Of a stretch of DNA of 64,000 nucleotides, positions 26,801 through 39,742 are shown piece by piece. The translations under genes and the position numbers were made by a program. A model generated the notes under the pieces. It was not told the origin of the DNA, did no database searches, and saw nothing but the letters and a program-made list of their open reading frames with translations. Numbering within the stretch: the first letter of the stretch is position 1; every line of letters starts with the position of its first letter. This stretch comes from Osmia lignaria lignaria (taxonomy: Eukaryota; Arthropoda; Insecta; Hymenoptera; Megachilidae), in assembly GCF_051020975.1 (NCBI RefSeq), contig NC_135043.1, positions 10,230,001 through 10,294,000 of the forward strand. The letters are read 5' to 3'.

Positions 26801-29800
26801 GCCCGAGGAAACGATTGTACCTACGAAGGGTGGCGTTAGCTGTCGTTGATTTTGCGTCAACCCTCGGTGTGCACGCCACGTAATGACGTTACGGCTAACT
26901 CGATCAATCGTCCACTTTAACCTGTACCCCTCCACCAGGACGGATGTACGAACTCGTCTCTGTCGAGCATAAACGGGAACAGGTACTCGATGTTCCTTCC
27001 AAATGTCGCGTGTCTGCGCGGCTTTTGATGAACTGCCCTACGTGAATTTATCGTTATCCGATACAGTAATTAGCGTTCAGAATGAATGGTCGAAACGCGT
27101 GTCCATCTGGATGATCCTTCATCCAAAGGCATCGGTCAAACGGTTAAATGTAGATGTGAAACAAATTCGAGGATTGATGCAGTATTTTGGAAAATGTTTC
27201 AAAGCGAAGGATGATCAAAGACCGACCGCTGAATCTCTATTGAGTTACATATTTTTTCATGAAAACATCAAAATATATAAATTAATCAAATGCAGAGGCA
27301 AAACGAATTGGAGGATTGATGAGTTATTTTGTAGAATATTTCAAAGCATGAAAAGCGAAGAGTTGGTAACGTTTGATGTATTCGTTGCAAAATGTGGTAT
27401 GTATAGAATTACTAAATGGTGGAAATTTGTTTTCCTTAATTAACCGGAAGTACCTTCTAGACAGGTGCCTTTGTTAAGACTCGTAAGGACCTGCGAAGAG
27501 AAGACAAGCCCATAGATCCGCTCGAATGCCCACCGAAGGCGTTTCATTTACCTGGCTGAACGAGAGTTAACCACGAGTTAATCGGAAGTTAAAGCTAAGC
27601 TCCCCTTTTCCTTGGTGTTGAGTAAACATTGGCAGGACCCCCGCGGGCCCTGCAGCCTCGACGTGCCCATCGAAGGTAAACAGGCTCACCTGAATGGAAT
27701 CTTTGCTTCGCGTTTCTATTTCTACGACCACTCGCTTGCTTTCTAGAAAGCTTCCGCTTCTTTTTTTTATTTTATTTTTCATATACGAGCTTCGCTTCTT
27801 TGAATTTTCAATTCAAAGGAAAGGAATTTCATTTTAAATCGACACCGGAATCCCCCGGATCACTCAGATTGAAATTATTTGGAAAAAGAATCGACGGAGG
27901 TAAAATCATGAGGAAGAGAAATGGGATTACATTTGCTGGGGTTTATTTTAACCACAGATGTTCCATTTGCAAAGTGCAGGGAACCGCAACGATGAGCTTG
28001 CGAATACCAGGATCAAGCAACGTCAAATTATGATTAGGGCTGTTAATTGTCCCGTGTTGACCCTTCTGAGTGGTGGCCCGTGGGCAAACACGATTCCCGC
28101 CTCCCTTTTGTTGTTTTAACTCAATACCATCGGCTCGGGGATGACTTACCGATTACCAGTCAGGATGTCTAAAAACCTAGGGTTCCTCGGTCCGACAAAT
28201 AGAAATGACTTTCCAGTTTCTTCTTAACGAGCTACCAGAGCCTCGTTCATTCAGCAATCATTCAATTTCACATTCTTAATGTTGCAGACTTTCAAACCAA
28301 CCCCGTTTGCAATTAGAGAGGACATTTATTTTGGATTCAAGTTCTGAAGCACTCGTAATTTTCTACATACTCTGTCCCGAAGTTAATAACACGTCTACAG
28401 AGGAAAGAAGGTTCGCTTCTTTTATTTGAAAATAATCATCATTAGTGATCGTCAAACTGAACGCGATACAATCGTATATCTCATAACTTTTTCACTATGT
28501 TTGCGTCAATTATCGCTACGAGGAGGCAGCATTTACGAGTGTATTGTAAATACACTCGAACATGCCTGTCGAGTAATACGCCACCAATTTCTTCCAGCTA
28601 CACCCTGTAGGACCCGCGGAGGTGGTTCTTTGTAATCCCGCTGCACTTTCGGGGCCATGCTCCCGAAGGGTGCATATATTTCCCACCGCAAACATTCGCC
28701 TTCCACCCCTATTGGATCATCCTTGCCGTGAAGCGACGAAAAAATTAAGGAGAGTAGTGTGATCGAGTAAAAGGCCAAAAAGGGCTGTTCTACCATCTTT
28801 TTTTTTTCGAACTTTTTCAAGCTTTAAAATGAGGGACCATTTTGTCATACTTTTATGTTACGAATTCCTGTCAGACTTTCCATGTTTAACTACCTATTAT
28901 TTTTCAATTATAAAACCTTGGTTGCCGAGTTTCCTTAATTCTAATTTAAATCGTTACTCTCAGGTACTTCTTCCGGATGATGTTACAAAGCTATGGGCGG
29001 AGGTTCGACGACTTTTGCGGTGACCTGTAGACACCGCGCGAAGACGAGGTAAAAAAGAGAGGAATGCAATTACGCCGGCCACATACTGCCGTGTGCTTGG
29101 CGTTATGTGTCGCGGCTCGGCGCAGGGAGGCCGCAAAAGCCGACGACGACGACGACATATTCATGCGTGCGTTATTATGCGAGGGAGCCGTGAGTGCACT
29201 CGAGAGATACGCGCACGCGTTCCACGACGTCCAATTAACCGCACGCATTTCGACACCAAAGGAATTTCACGCGGAACGCGCGCGTGCCCTCGCCTATTCT
29301 TCCAATTCGATTCTTATCGGTCATCGATCAAATTGATCTCAATGATCTCAAAAGGTATAAGAAGCTGTGTCTTGTTAAAATAATTATTGAATATTTATAT
29401 CTCATTATGTCTGCGAGGTTTCCATAGTTTACATTAGCGAAGAATCAGTCACTTTGTATTAGGAATGTCAATGTGCCATTTACACAGTAATTTTTATGAA
29501 ACTTTGAATTTAAAATTGATGTACCATAAGTGGTATTTGCAATACTTTTATGTCATGAAATCATCATCATCTCGAACAGTAGTGTATTATGCTAAACTAG
29601 TCTTTCTTATCAGAATAATTCATAGTCCGACACTTTTCCACGATCTTGCCTCGGTATTTCCCTTCTTCACGACCAGGTTACCACTCTCCAGCCCTCCCCA
29701 TTTCTAACGCATCATCCCTGTAGCCGTCGTGTCGCTTTGGCACACAGGACACACAGATGCGTCCCTCCATTTTGCGCTCGCATTGTTACTCCAAGTGCAG

Positions 29801-32800
29801 TCTCCCCATTGTTACAATGGCTGGCCACTCCTGGCATTGTTACCGGTATTGTTATTATTATCGCTACTGTTACCGGTTGCGGCCGAACGGCGAATGGAGA
29901 AGAGGAGAGCCAGCTGCTTCGTCGAGTGCCGCATTAGAGGCAAATTACACTCCCTCTGGTCCGCCCTCTCTCCTTCTCTAACCCCCCCTCTATCTATCAC
30001 ACTATATCAATCTATCCATCTCTCTTGTTTATATACATTTCCACCCCTTTTGCAGTCTCAAAATTTTCAAACGTTCGATCGGTATCGGTTCGGCAAGCCT
30101 GGTAACCGCCGATTGGTACCCACCCCCCTTTGGAACCATTTTTTCGGGGGGCTTTCGTTGACGGACGTCGTTGTAGAAGGGGTTGATGGGCGACGGGGAT
30201 GCTTTTAAAGAATTTTATGTAATACTCTATTGTTTAAAAGTATTCTGATACTCTGTATTAATTTGCAGATGAGCAATGGGACAAAGAAGTGTTGAATTAC
30301 GAAAGGAAACACGTCGGGGCCGACAGGACGCGTAATTAATCGGTCGCCACGGATTAAACGAGCAATTTGGAGCACGAAATTGATCGCAACAATTTAATCG
30401 CGAGAGGCAGCAACTACGGGTCTCCGTAAATTATGCCCGTTGAGTTACAACGAGTTTAAAGCTCGTTAAAAACGCGAAAGATCGGCCGGTGCGAGCGAGA
30501 AGGAGAAAAGGAGAGAGAAGAAGTTAATTAGAAGGAGTAGACAGAGAAATAAAAAAGAAGAAAGAGAGAAAATTTGTGACGGTAAAGAAGAAAGAGAGAG
30601 AGGGAAAAATATCAAGGGGAATTTAGACGGCCCTGCCACGACTGGCGAAAAAAGAAATAAATAAAAAGGGAGACATTAATTAAAGTGCAAAACCACCTGG
30701 TGAGTCTGATCAAAAAGTTAAATAATTAATAGAAAGCGTGAAGTTCAAGCGAGATTAATGAAAAATCAGTAGAAGTCTCGAGCGCGGAGGAAACAACCTC
30801 TAGACTTTCATTATTTTTATTAACGTCTTAGGGAGACTTTGATAAACCGAGCTACAAAAAGGTAACGAGGTCGCGTGTCAAAAGATCAGATAGAGATCCA
30901 CGGGCTCCTGTCGATCATTTCCTTGAAGAACCACCGAGACTTCTCGCGTGTTTGCACGACATTGAACTCGCACGGTCCTCTTCAGTGCTCCCTCTTCGGG
31001 GTTGTTGCCGCTGTACGAGGTCGAAGAGGGTAGATTCGGTGGTAGGCAAACCCATTATTACGATTATCCTCATAACTGAATCGCGAGGTCTCCGTTCCAA
31101 GTTGACGCGTTTCCTTCGACCTTCCCTTTACCGTTTTTTTTTTTTATTAAAAATCTTGGTCTTTCATGTATAAAGAGAAAATTGTGATTCAATAATTTTT
31201 AGGTGAACTATAAAAAGGAAGATACTTGAAGAAAGCTTGCTTCGCAAATATTGCTTTATCTTTAGCTCGCATAAACCTTCCAGCCATGTATTTGCAAGGG
31301 AATATTAGGTGGTTCTATATGCATACTCAAAGGGTGGATAACTGAGCGTCGGGTAAAGCTTGCTACAAATTTGCTCGTCCAAAGAAGCCCTTAATACTGT
31401 TTGCGGATATCTTCTTGCGTTTAAGGGATTCCGTTTTGTCCTTATGCAAATTCTTCTTTATTACTGGATACGTAAAAGTCGATGGATAATGTTGCACGAC
31501 AATTTACACTTTATATTTATAATAATTAAAATAATTGTTGCTATTTCAGATGTCTATATTGCTCATGGATTAACAAGGAATTAATAAACAAGTGAACTCC
31601 AATCATAACTGCAAGATCAATAAATGGAAGAGAAGAAGAATCTGGAAAAAAAACCATCGAGCAATTGATGGAGCCATTTTCAAGCATGAAAGCAAAATGG
31701 CGAGCTCGCGAGTGAAGAAGAGCTATAGTCAGTGAGTGTTCGAGTTCCCTAGTCAACCATATTTCCATCACGAATCGCGTCATCCATCATTGGCCTGATG
31801 GAGCAGAAAGGAATCGTGGCTGTTCGTCGAGGTTGCCTGGAGAGGTCTCGTTACAGGAAACGGGGTCGATTTTGCGTGACGCTCTACCTGGTCGATGCAA
31901 CACTTTGCTTCGTCGATCGGGCAAACGATAGGCGGAAAATTTTTATTTCTTTCTTTTTTTTTTTTTTTCATTTTACTTTTACTCGTCTCTTGATCCTTTA
32001 CAAGCCTTCGAAAAGTGTGCTCGCGTCAAACTCGAGACTCGAGTGTCTCGAAGAGGTTGCGGATCGGTATACCTTCTTCGTTCGTTAGGTCGTTCGGCTG
32101 GTTAATTCAGTATCGATTCTCGATCGTGTCCTAAAGCATTTTCATCGAGGTCCGTCGAATTTGCAACAGCCATTTTTCCTCGCGATGAAAAATCCCTGCT
32201 GTCTTTAATGCCACTCTCTCTCTCTGACGATCGTCTCGATACCCATTACAAAATGTGACACACCGCGAATTATCCGTACTTCCGCTACAAATTGAATCCT
32301 TCATTTCGAAGCGGAAAATACTTGCTATTCGATCCAAATTTAAGAGAACTTAAAAACGGATCGTTTCTTCTTTTTCAAAATTTCTTCAAGTGTATTCGAA
32401 TCGAGTACTCCCAGAGACTAGCATAACGCACGCAACGAATCGAAGAAGAAAATCGCGTTCGAGTTCCACGGGGAAGAAAAACGATTGCATCCTCCCTCGT
32501 GACGCGCTCGTGCTCCACTTCTTTCGACCTTTCCGCGCGTAAATATCCCCGCTTTCAAGGCGTCCCGAGGCCGCCTAAGATTCGCACAGCTTCTCTCGCA
32601 TAATGATTCGTTAGTCTCCCCGTACAGCAGTCGCGGGCTACCTACGGAGCACGACTTCGTACGTAGACTTCGAGTGGCCGTAAGTGGATGGTACCGCAGG
32701 GTGGCGGTGCGGCCGCGTGAACAACGTACCGGGAGCTCGTTTGGTCTCTATTCGTCCCCAGAAGTTCAAGAGTCCGCTCTCTATGCGTGTATATGTAGCA

Positions 32801-35800
32801 CGATCAACCAGTCTCTCCCTGTCTCTCCCGGGTTCTCCTTCGAATTTCTCTTTCCACGTGCCGTTCCCGAGGCTGGCCTTCGCGGCTAGTATCGACGGCT
32901 ACGGCGAGATCCGAGTGCCATCGAGTCTGAAACTCGTTATCGAAACTTATGTGCACGAAAATCCGCGGCTGATTGCAATCAGCCCTCTTTGCGCACTTCC
33001 ACGCTAGCTCGATTCTACTCTGACTTCGACAGACGCGGGGGAACCCGACGACTTCCGGTTTAGGGAGGCGACCACAGGCAACCGCTCGCCTTCCGTTTTC
33101 AACCGAGCGCGTTTAAGGTCTCGTCTCCTAACTCTTTCTCTCTTCTTCTTGTTGAATAAAGGCACTCGTTTCCCGAGCATGCTTTGATTGCTTCAATTGC
33201 TTTTCTTCGAGTGTACGTTTTCTGGATGTAACTTAACGCGACACGCAGCGGTATGGTTTCTTTTGTATTTTCGTAATTTTGTAACGGCGATCGTGAGTGA
33301 TTTTTTTGTAACAATGAAAGTCTGTGTACGATTACAGAGCGATTGGTAGATGGAGAAGATGCGTCGACGAGCGAATTGAACGGAGAGACGCACGGTAGAC
33401 GAAACGGCAGACTGAACGAGGGGACGAGCGACCAGGATGCAACCAATGAGCTGCGCAACAATTATTTATTGTTGCCAGACTGCCGCATCGAGCCGAGCAG
33501 ACTTGTCTGCCCAATGAAGATTGCTCGTTAAAATCTGATTCTGACCGGGTCGATTGCTCTAAATGGCCACCGCCAAAACGACCCGCTCGAATCGGCCAAA
33601 TGAACGTACGTGCAAGGGAAACAATAGCGGCATCGATGTACTTCATCCTCCATGAAAAAATTGGAATTTCAATTAAGTAGGTAGCTAACAGTAGCCGATG
33701 AAGATGTGTTCGTAGCTTCTCATTACGTGTACCGTGAATTTCATCCCACGGTCTCGAAGCTAATTTGCTTTCAAAAGACGCGTTTAAATCTCGTATCGTT
33801 AATCGTCTCCGATCGAAGGCCAAGAGAGAAAAATTTCGGCTTCCTAAGACAATATTGACACGTAGTTCAGCTGGAACGACTCTCTGACTGCCTACCTGGT
33901 CGAATTCTATCTCTCGTGCCTCGAACAAATACACCTCTTCGAGGACTCTATTTCTGACGCACCACCATCATTTGCTTAACACTTTCGGTAGTAAAGGTGA
34001 ACGTGTCAGATTGTACAATTTTAACGCGTTGACCATGGTTCCATTCGAAAACAAGTGACACCTACTTCTGCTGCGGTCTACTTTTCTCTGTTCGTTGCAA
34101 GGACCAATAGCGATCAAAGGTAGAGACGAGAGTGGGCTTAGACCTCCCAACTCCCTTCTTCTTCTTCTTCTTCTTAAGGTATTCAAAGTTGAGTAGCGAT
34201 TCCTGAGAGTAGACTAAAACTGTACAATAATTTTCAGGAATAATCGAACGGCTGATTCGACAGAAATCACCCTGACGTTTGATGCTAACAAGTGCGGAGG
34301 CAACCAACGCCCCTGAGGTCGATCGATCCGATTGGCCGAGAGACGTAGATACACCCACGCGTACACCCACTACCTGCTCCCTGCAATTAATCTCCTCTCA
34401 GCAATTAATCCTCGTCGTGTTCGTGTGTACGGTAGAGAGCAGCGTGTGCGTATCTCGAGTATCGTGTTCTGTAGCAGGAGCAGGCAGGTGGACCGATCCG
34501 GCTGATCGAAGGGAAATCGAGATGGATCGAGTTGCTGCTACATTGTAATTAGGCATGTTAGCTAGATGATCCCCACCCATCGCTCGGACCCTGATCTCTG
34601 ACAGCGAACATCGAGATTCGATGTTGCTGATGAGAACATAATAAATAAACTTTCATTTCTTTCCTTTTAGATGTAGACTAATGGAATTTGTTGGAAGATG
34701 AAGTTAAAATATAGTTGTTGAGGACATAGTTATCCCAGAAGCAATGGAAATAAATGAAGCCCTAGATAACGCATAGGACATCCTAACTTTGCACTTGGAT
34801 CTACTTTGCAGTAGATCAAGGTGAACGAGGTGACCTTGAATCACCATTGATTACAAATTGACTATGGAACATATTTATTCGTTCGGATCAATTGAATGCT
34901 CAACCACCAGTTTGTGGAAGCAATTTGCTTGAAAAATTAACTTAGCTGAGTCTCCGTGTACGTTTCAGGTTCTCTGTAGGATTATTACGCGATGATCCAT
35001 GAGTTTATCGAACGCTGGATCGATCAGGCTAACAAGAAAAACATTTAACACGTACCTGAGTGGGCGTAAGGTTAATTAGGGCGGCTAGGTGTTCTCGTTC
35101 GGGTGCGCTCAGGTATTTCTGCTGCTTGAACCGCCTCTCGAGCTCGTGAACCTGCTGCTGAGTGAACAGAACGCGACGCTTTCGTCTCTGTGGAAGGTGG
35201 GGGAATTGCATCGCGCCGACGCCCATGCCGACACCGACGCCGACGCCGACGCCCACTCCCATGCCCGACGACTTCGTCACGTCGCCCATTGACTGGCCCA
35301 CAGAGCAGCCGGCCATGTTGGTCCCGGCGCCCGCCGCCGCGGCGCCCATCAGCCGCGAGACTGCAAAACATATTGGAGAAAAGCAGCGGTAGTATTTTGT
35401 TTCTTTCTTTCACTTTCAATTTTGAAATATACAACTTAATTCTATTTAAATTTAAAGCGTTGATCATTAACCAATATGGCTATAAATCCTCCTAGATACA
35501 CAAAGAATCTCGAACAATCTCATTTCCACTGAGAACCGTTCGGTACAACAGTGCCGTCGGATAAATGGCTGGAACAAGAAAGTCAACGTGTCTCTCCCTT
35601 CTCAACCATCGCTCCTACCGCTACCACCAAGCATCCGCGTTCTCCAGACACCCAACAAGAGTTTCTCGTCACTCACACACCGTGTCCACGTTATTTCTAT
35701 CTAACGCACGAGAGATAATTTACGCGAAGATCTGTCGAGGATCGCGTGGAAAGGAAAGACGGTCGAAAGGCACGCGAGGACATCGAGCGAGGAGAGATAA

Positions 35801-38497
35801 AAAGAATGGTGACGCGATCCGTAGACGAGGCAGCGAGCAAGCGAAGAGGTCGAGCCTCTGAATTCGAGCTACTGAAAGCCAACGAGCGGTTCATCCCTTG
35901 TCAGTTGGGCGAAGGGCTGTCAAGAACGGACACGTTGGTCCCGTACAAAAGGAGCGATTTAGACGCGCAAAGTGCTACGTCATCGAGCACGGGAGGTCCA
36001 ACGATGAGGTCCCGAATTATTATTATGTCTGTGAGAACGTATCCTCGGCCTGTCAGGCCGGTTCTGGCCGGGAAAGACATACCACTCGAGACACCGGCAG
36101 CAAACGGCGCTGAATTTGTTTGCACGCGACGATCCGCGACTAAATTGTCTGGAAAATTGATGAAAATTCTTTGCTAGATCTCGTGAATCTTGAAAAGATG
36201 TACCTTACTTTGTTCTAAAGCATCTACATGTTATTAAGTACCTAAAACTGGGCTGACAACGAAGCCTTTGGAAAGGTAGAAAGATGTTGGTCCAATTGAC
36301 GTTTTACGGACTCGTCGAGCAGCTTCCTAGCGAACGTCCAACTTCCGAGTCATCGATGAAACGTATCTTTCAATAACGTTTGAAGATTTCCTTTGAGAAG
36401 AATGTGAACCAGGACAATGGAAAGCAATCGAAGATAGAGAGAACCAACGTTTCGACGGAAGTTCTCCGAACACGGGGGTGGATCGCGTCGAGAAGCCGTG
36501 AATCTCATTAAGCAAATCGACGTTGTCGAACCCGCCTACCTGACCACCGAAGTCGAATGTCCCATTAGGATGATCCCAACTGACATGTAGGTATAATTAC
36601 AGGGTATCACCGAATGATAGACAAACTTTTGTTAAACGTGGACCAATTTTATTTATTTTACAAGTTGAAAATAACATCGCGGGATATAGACAAAGGTACG
36701 AAACAGTATCAATTTCTAATTCATCGTCATCGGAATAAATGTAAAATCGTTGGTATATTTCTATCTCGTAGATCCTAAGATCCCCGAAGAAATTGAATTT
36801 GAAAAACGTCCTTCGCGTTGAATGCGCATCGAGGCAGCCTCTCACCCAACGAGGGTCGTCCAAGCTTATTTGTTTAACTAAAATCTCCCGTAGTGTCCGG
36901 TAGCCACGCATTTCGGGGCCGAGGATCGATACTTGTCTAGCGGTTGAACAAAGTGGCGCGTGCGGCGGACAGAAATCCAAGGAGACGAACATCTGTTGAC
37001 ACAAGTCCGAAGGACGCGGCTTTGTTGGTCGACAATCTTTTCAGAAGCTCGAAACGCGAGGAACTCGAAAAACCTCCTCGATGCCCTTAAGCATGATTCT
37101 GTGAGTTCGATCCTATCTGGATGTAGCATTCTTAAGCGGATGGCCGCGAGAATCGTTGATTATTTCACTTTCGGCAAACTCGTATCCGGGTTATCGCCTA
37201 ATTACTTGAATTGATTATTTGAATGTATAGGTGATAGTAAAAGTGAAATACGACTAAATTTCTAAATAGTAGGATTTTTCAGGAAATCGTAGATGCGACG
37301 TTCGGGGCAGCTGGAGAACGGCTGTCGTGGAGGTGCCATTCTTGGGATCCTTTCCGACGGAAGAGATGCGAACATATCGAAACGTATCCTCGGTATACTA
37401 TACTGTTACAAGCGACGGAAGAATTCATGAGTCCATGTCACGAGGCAGCGACACGAAGAAGGGCCAGGCTATTGTGGACATTGAAACACGAGTCCGACGC
37501 TTCATCGATACTTAAATGGACTAAGTGCGAGCTAGCTGCTCTCGATGCAGGTCAATAAAAGCAGGACAGACGTGCTTCGTCGAAGACGAAAGGGATGATC
37601 GCGTACTAAGCGTACTTATACTGGTATTACATTACTTTGCCATTTTTCTATGAACGAACTTTCCCTCTTTCTGCGTCTAACTAGCTAAACTTAGATACTA
37701 GAATCTTTTAATGAGCTTGTACTTTTTAGGAATCGAAGATGAGAGAAGAATAAAGGTAAATGATACTCACTGGCAAATCGTGGATCGTTGGTAGCCGGTG
37801 GAGCCGGAGCGTACCAAGGATGATGGGACCTCATCGGGTCAGTTGCGGTGGCACCTGCGGCAACCCCTGGACCCGCGTGATGATAGGACAACTCAGCTGC
37901 GCAATATTGATATTGCGAGGTGAGTTGCATGGTAGCGTAAGGATTCCCCATTGCAGTCATGCCTGCACCGGCACCGGCAGCACTGCTGCCTCCTCCGGTA
38001 GCGTCGTTCGGACCGGAAACCGGTCCAGGAGTGCCGCCACCGGGCGTCGAACCTCCGTGAAGCGGTGGACTGCCGCTGCTTGCGCTCGAGCTACCGGTAT
38101 TGCCACCGACACGGGCGCCACACGCGTTACCGTAAGGAGAGACCTGAGAATGCGTGACCACGCCGACGCCGATCACCTGCTCCAGCTTCCTGAACGACTC
38201 GTTATCGATGGGGGACAGGATATCTGTGACGCTGAACGGAGTTGTATGAGCGCCACCAGCGGATTGAACGTGGGATGAATGCTGTTTAGGCGATAAGCTC
38301 ATAGCCAGGTCAATACCGTTCAGATCTGTCAGCAAGCTAGCTTGCTCCAGCTGTGTCTGTTGCTGCTGCTGCTGCTGCTGTTGTTGTTGTTGTTGCTGCT
38401 GTTGCTGTTGCTGTTGTTGTTGCTGATGCTGGTGATAGCTGGTGGCATTGCCGTTCCCCTGGTTGCCGGCGTTGTTCCCGCTGCTGCCACCGCTCAT
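18148..38497 (-). CDS. scro: NK2-class homeobox transcription factor, Nkx2.1/scarecrow orthologue
   Basis: Four coding exons on the minus strand: 38497-37771, 35360-35056, 23658-23572 and 18489-18148, all with GT-AG junctions, giving about 486 residues. Order along the protein: a polyglutamine tract; the TN/eh1 repressor motif TPFSVTDILSPI; the Nkx2.1-type sequence NDPRFAISRLMG reconstituted across intron 1; a Gly-Val repeat; the homeodomain (about residues 301-360) with NK2-diagnostic Tyr54 in WFQNHRYKCKRQ; the block SPRRVAVPVLVKDGKPC shared with vertebrate NKX2-1; and a C-terminal GRAW like the vertebrate GRTW. In flies scarecrow acts in brain, optic-lobe and pharyngeal development as a DNA-binding regulator preferring CACTTGA-type sites. 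Start uncertainty: the frame stays open upstream of the chosen Met without another obvious ATG, so an upstream coding exon is possible. Confidence 0.93.
18490..23571 (-). other. scro intron 3
   Basis: Non-coding, 5.1 kb. It contains a CT run merging into a C run (about 20798-20840) and a GAC-rich trinucleotide run near 21045-21075. No embedded gene was recognised. Confidence 0.7.
23572..23658 (-). other. scro: Second homeobox exon (recognition helix)
   Basis: An 87-bp phase 0-0 exon of 29 codons beginning VKIWFQNHRYKCKRQ. It carries homeodomain positions 45-60, including Asn51 and Tyr54, plus a basic tail. Flanked by GTTGCAG and GTAATTAC. It must be joined to the 35056-35360 exon, which ends LTPTQ, to give a functional homeodomain. 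Confidence 0.93.
24090..24246. mobile_element. TIR-flanked MITE, about 157 bp
   Basis: The left end reads GGGTAAGGTGGTATAATAG on the plus strand. The right end, read on the minus strand, is GGGTAAGATGGTATAGGGG. These are imperfect inverted repeats of about 24 bp around an AT-rich non-coding core. No transposase is present. The superfamily was not assigned and the target duplication is unclear. Confidence 0.65.
27157..27361. repeat. Diverged tandem duplication, about 140-bp period
   Basis: A stretch of roughly 65 bp around GAGGATTGATG (near 27171) recurs about 140 bp downstream near 27311 with scattered substitutions. The open frame of 146 residues across it is an effect of the duplication and matches no family I recognise. 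Confidence 0.45.
35361..37770 (-). other. scro intron 1
   Basis: 2.4 kb, phase 1, joining ...NDPRFA to ...SRLMG through a split Ile codon. No other feature was recognised inside. Confidence 0.75.
38350..38430 (-). repeat. CAG/CAA polyglutamine repeat in scro exon 1
   Basis: A mixed CAG and CAA run encodes a tract of more than 20 Gln near the scro N-terminus, just before the QLEQASLLTDL segment. Interspersed CAA codons make it less pure than an uninterrupted CAG array. Confidence 0.9.
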
Positions 38498-39227
38498 CTC
38501 GACGAGGCCCGCGCCCTCGAAGTACTTGAAGCTCGCGCTTCGCGGAATCCTGAGGCCGGCGCTAGCCGCGGGAAACCGACATGACTGGACCTCCCACCGC
38601 TGCGTATCGCACCGATTTTCAACTTTATTTAAAAACTACGACGAGTATACTCGTCTCAGGTTGTATCGTTCTCTGATACCTCGATACACGAACAGTTTTC
38701 GTTCCTTCAAAGTGATTCAACTTTGTGTAATTCACGTCTGTGTTTAGTTCACTGGGTGCATCTGAAAGGTTTCACAGTCACACTTCGTTAGATTCATCGA
38801 GCACACCGGATAATCCTCAAACGCACGATCACTGCAACCCGTTCGACCGAACCATCTTGATCCTTCGAAGATGGAGATCAACCAATTCGATACAGTTCAC
38901 GAAACACGTCCATCGTACTGATGCCTGCGAACTCGAGATAAATTGTTGCTGGATGCGTCCAGCAACGAGAACGCGGCATTCGCCACATTCCTCTGTTCTC
39001 TGGTGTATCGGGTCAAGCGGGGATCACTGACCGACGGGGTAGGTACACTGGGACAAGGCCAAAAGACACCCTCCACTCTTGCCAGTCGATGCTGACAAAC
39101 AACTAAGCGACCTTGTCAGATCACCGAGAAAGGGAGGCACAAGTTCTCGATGGCTGGTCGTAGCCGCCGAGTCGTGGCTGCGACGAGCCTCTTTCAGAGT
39201 TTCGCGCGAGACCAGGTAACCAGGTAG

Positions 39228-39275
39228 ACACGGCACGTCACGGCACGCCACGACACGCCACGATACGTCACGTCA
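39228..39275. repeat. 10-bp tandem repeat, CACGGCACGY type
   Basis: About five degenerate copies of a decamer (CACGGCACGT, CACGGCACGC, CACGACACGC, CACGATACGT), each carrying CACG half-sites. Confidence 0.7.
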
Positions 39276-39534
39276 CAACATCGGCACGGCACGAGAAGAG
39301 AACGGAATGGAACGGAACGAAACGGAAGGTAACAGTGGTACACACGTGGTCGAGGAGAGTGGCCGGCCAGAGCCGGCCGGCGGCCGACTGAAATCACCCG
39401 GGGGGTCTTCGAGTCCTTGGACTCTGCCGATAGAGAGACGATGGTAGATGTACCACTCTACGCTTCGCCTCCACCTTCGTCGAGGATACACTCTCTCTCC
39501 GTAGGAGAGGAGAGAGCGTCTATGGATGGATGGC

Positions 39535-39640
39535 TCGGCTGGCTGGCTGGTTCGCTGGCTGACTTGCTGGCTGGCTGGCTGGCTGGATGGATGGATAGAT
39601 GGATGGATGGATGGATGGATGGATGAATGAATGAATGAAG
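39535..39640. repeat. CTGG and GATG tetranucleotide microsatellites
   Basis: A compound tract of (GGCT)n, then (GGAT)n, then (GAAT)n lies upstream of scro. Confidence 0.85.
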
Positions 39641-39707
39641 AGGACTGTCGGGTACTCCTGGAGAGGTCCTCACGGCCGCTTAGACCCACTCGACCAGCGG
39701 CTCGGCC

Positions 39708-39742
39708 GGTCGCGCTCGCTCGCTCGCTCGCTCGCTCGTTCG
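39708..39742. repeat. CGCT tetranucleotide microsatellite
   Basis: A run of CGCT units in GC-rich DNA upstream of scro. Confidence 0.75.

Larger units (their letters stand above)
23659..35055 (-). other. scro intron 2 (11.4 kb), splits the homeobox
   Basis: The largest intron of the gene, lying exactly between homeodomain residues 44 and 45. It contains a TIR-flanked MITE at 24.1 kb, a 140-bp offset duplication near 27.2-27.4 kb, short dispersed repeat remnants near 26.5 and 29.5 kb, and a CTT run near 34158-34175. No additional gene was recognised. Its size in an otherwise compact locus suggests regulatory content, which is inference. Confidence 0.7.

Noticed and set aside
27003..27443. 146-residue open frame inside scro intron 2
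   Set aside because: No splice context or family motif. The frame spans a 140-bp tandem duplication and the translation looks like chance coding of repeated AT-rich DNA.
37760..38278. 172-residue plus-strand open frame
   Set aside because: Antisense shadow of scro exon 1, whose minus-strand frame has clear Nkx2.1 motifs.
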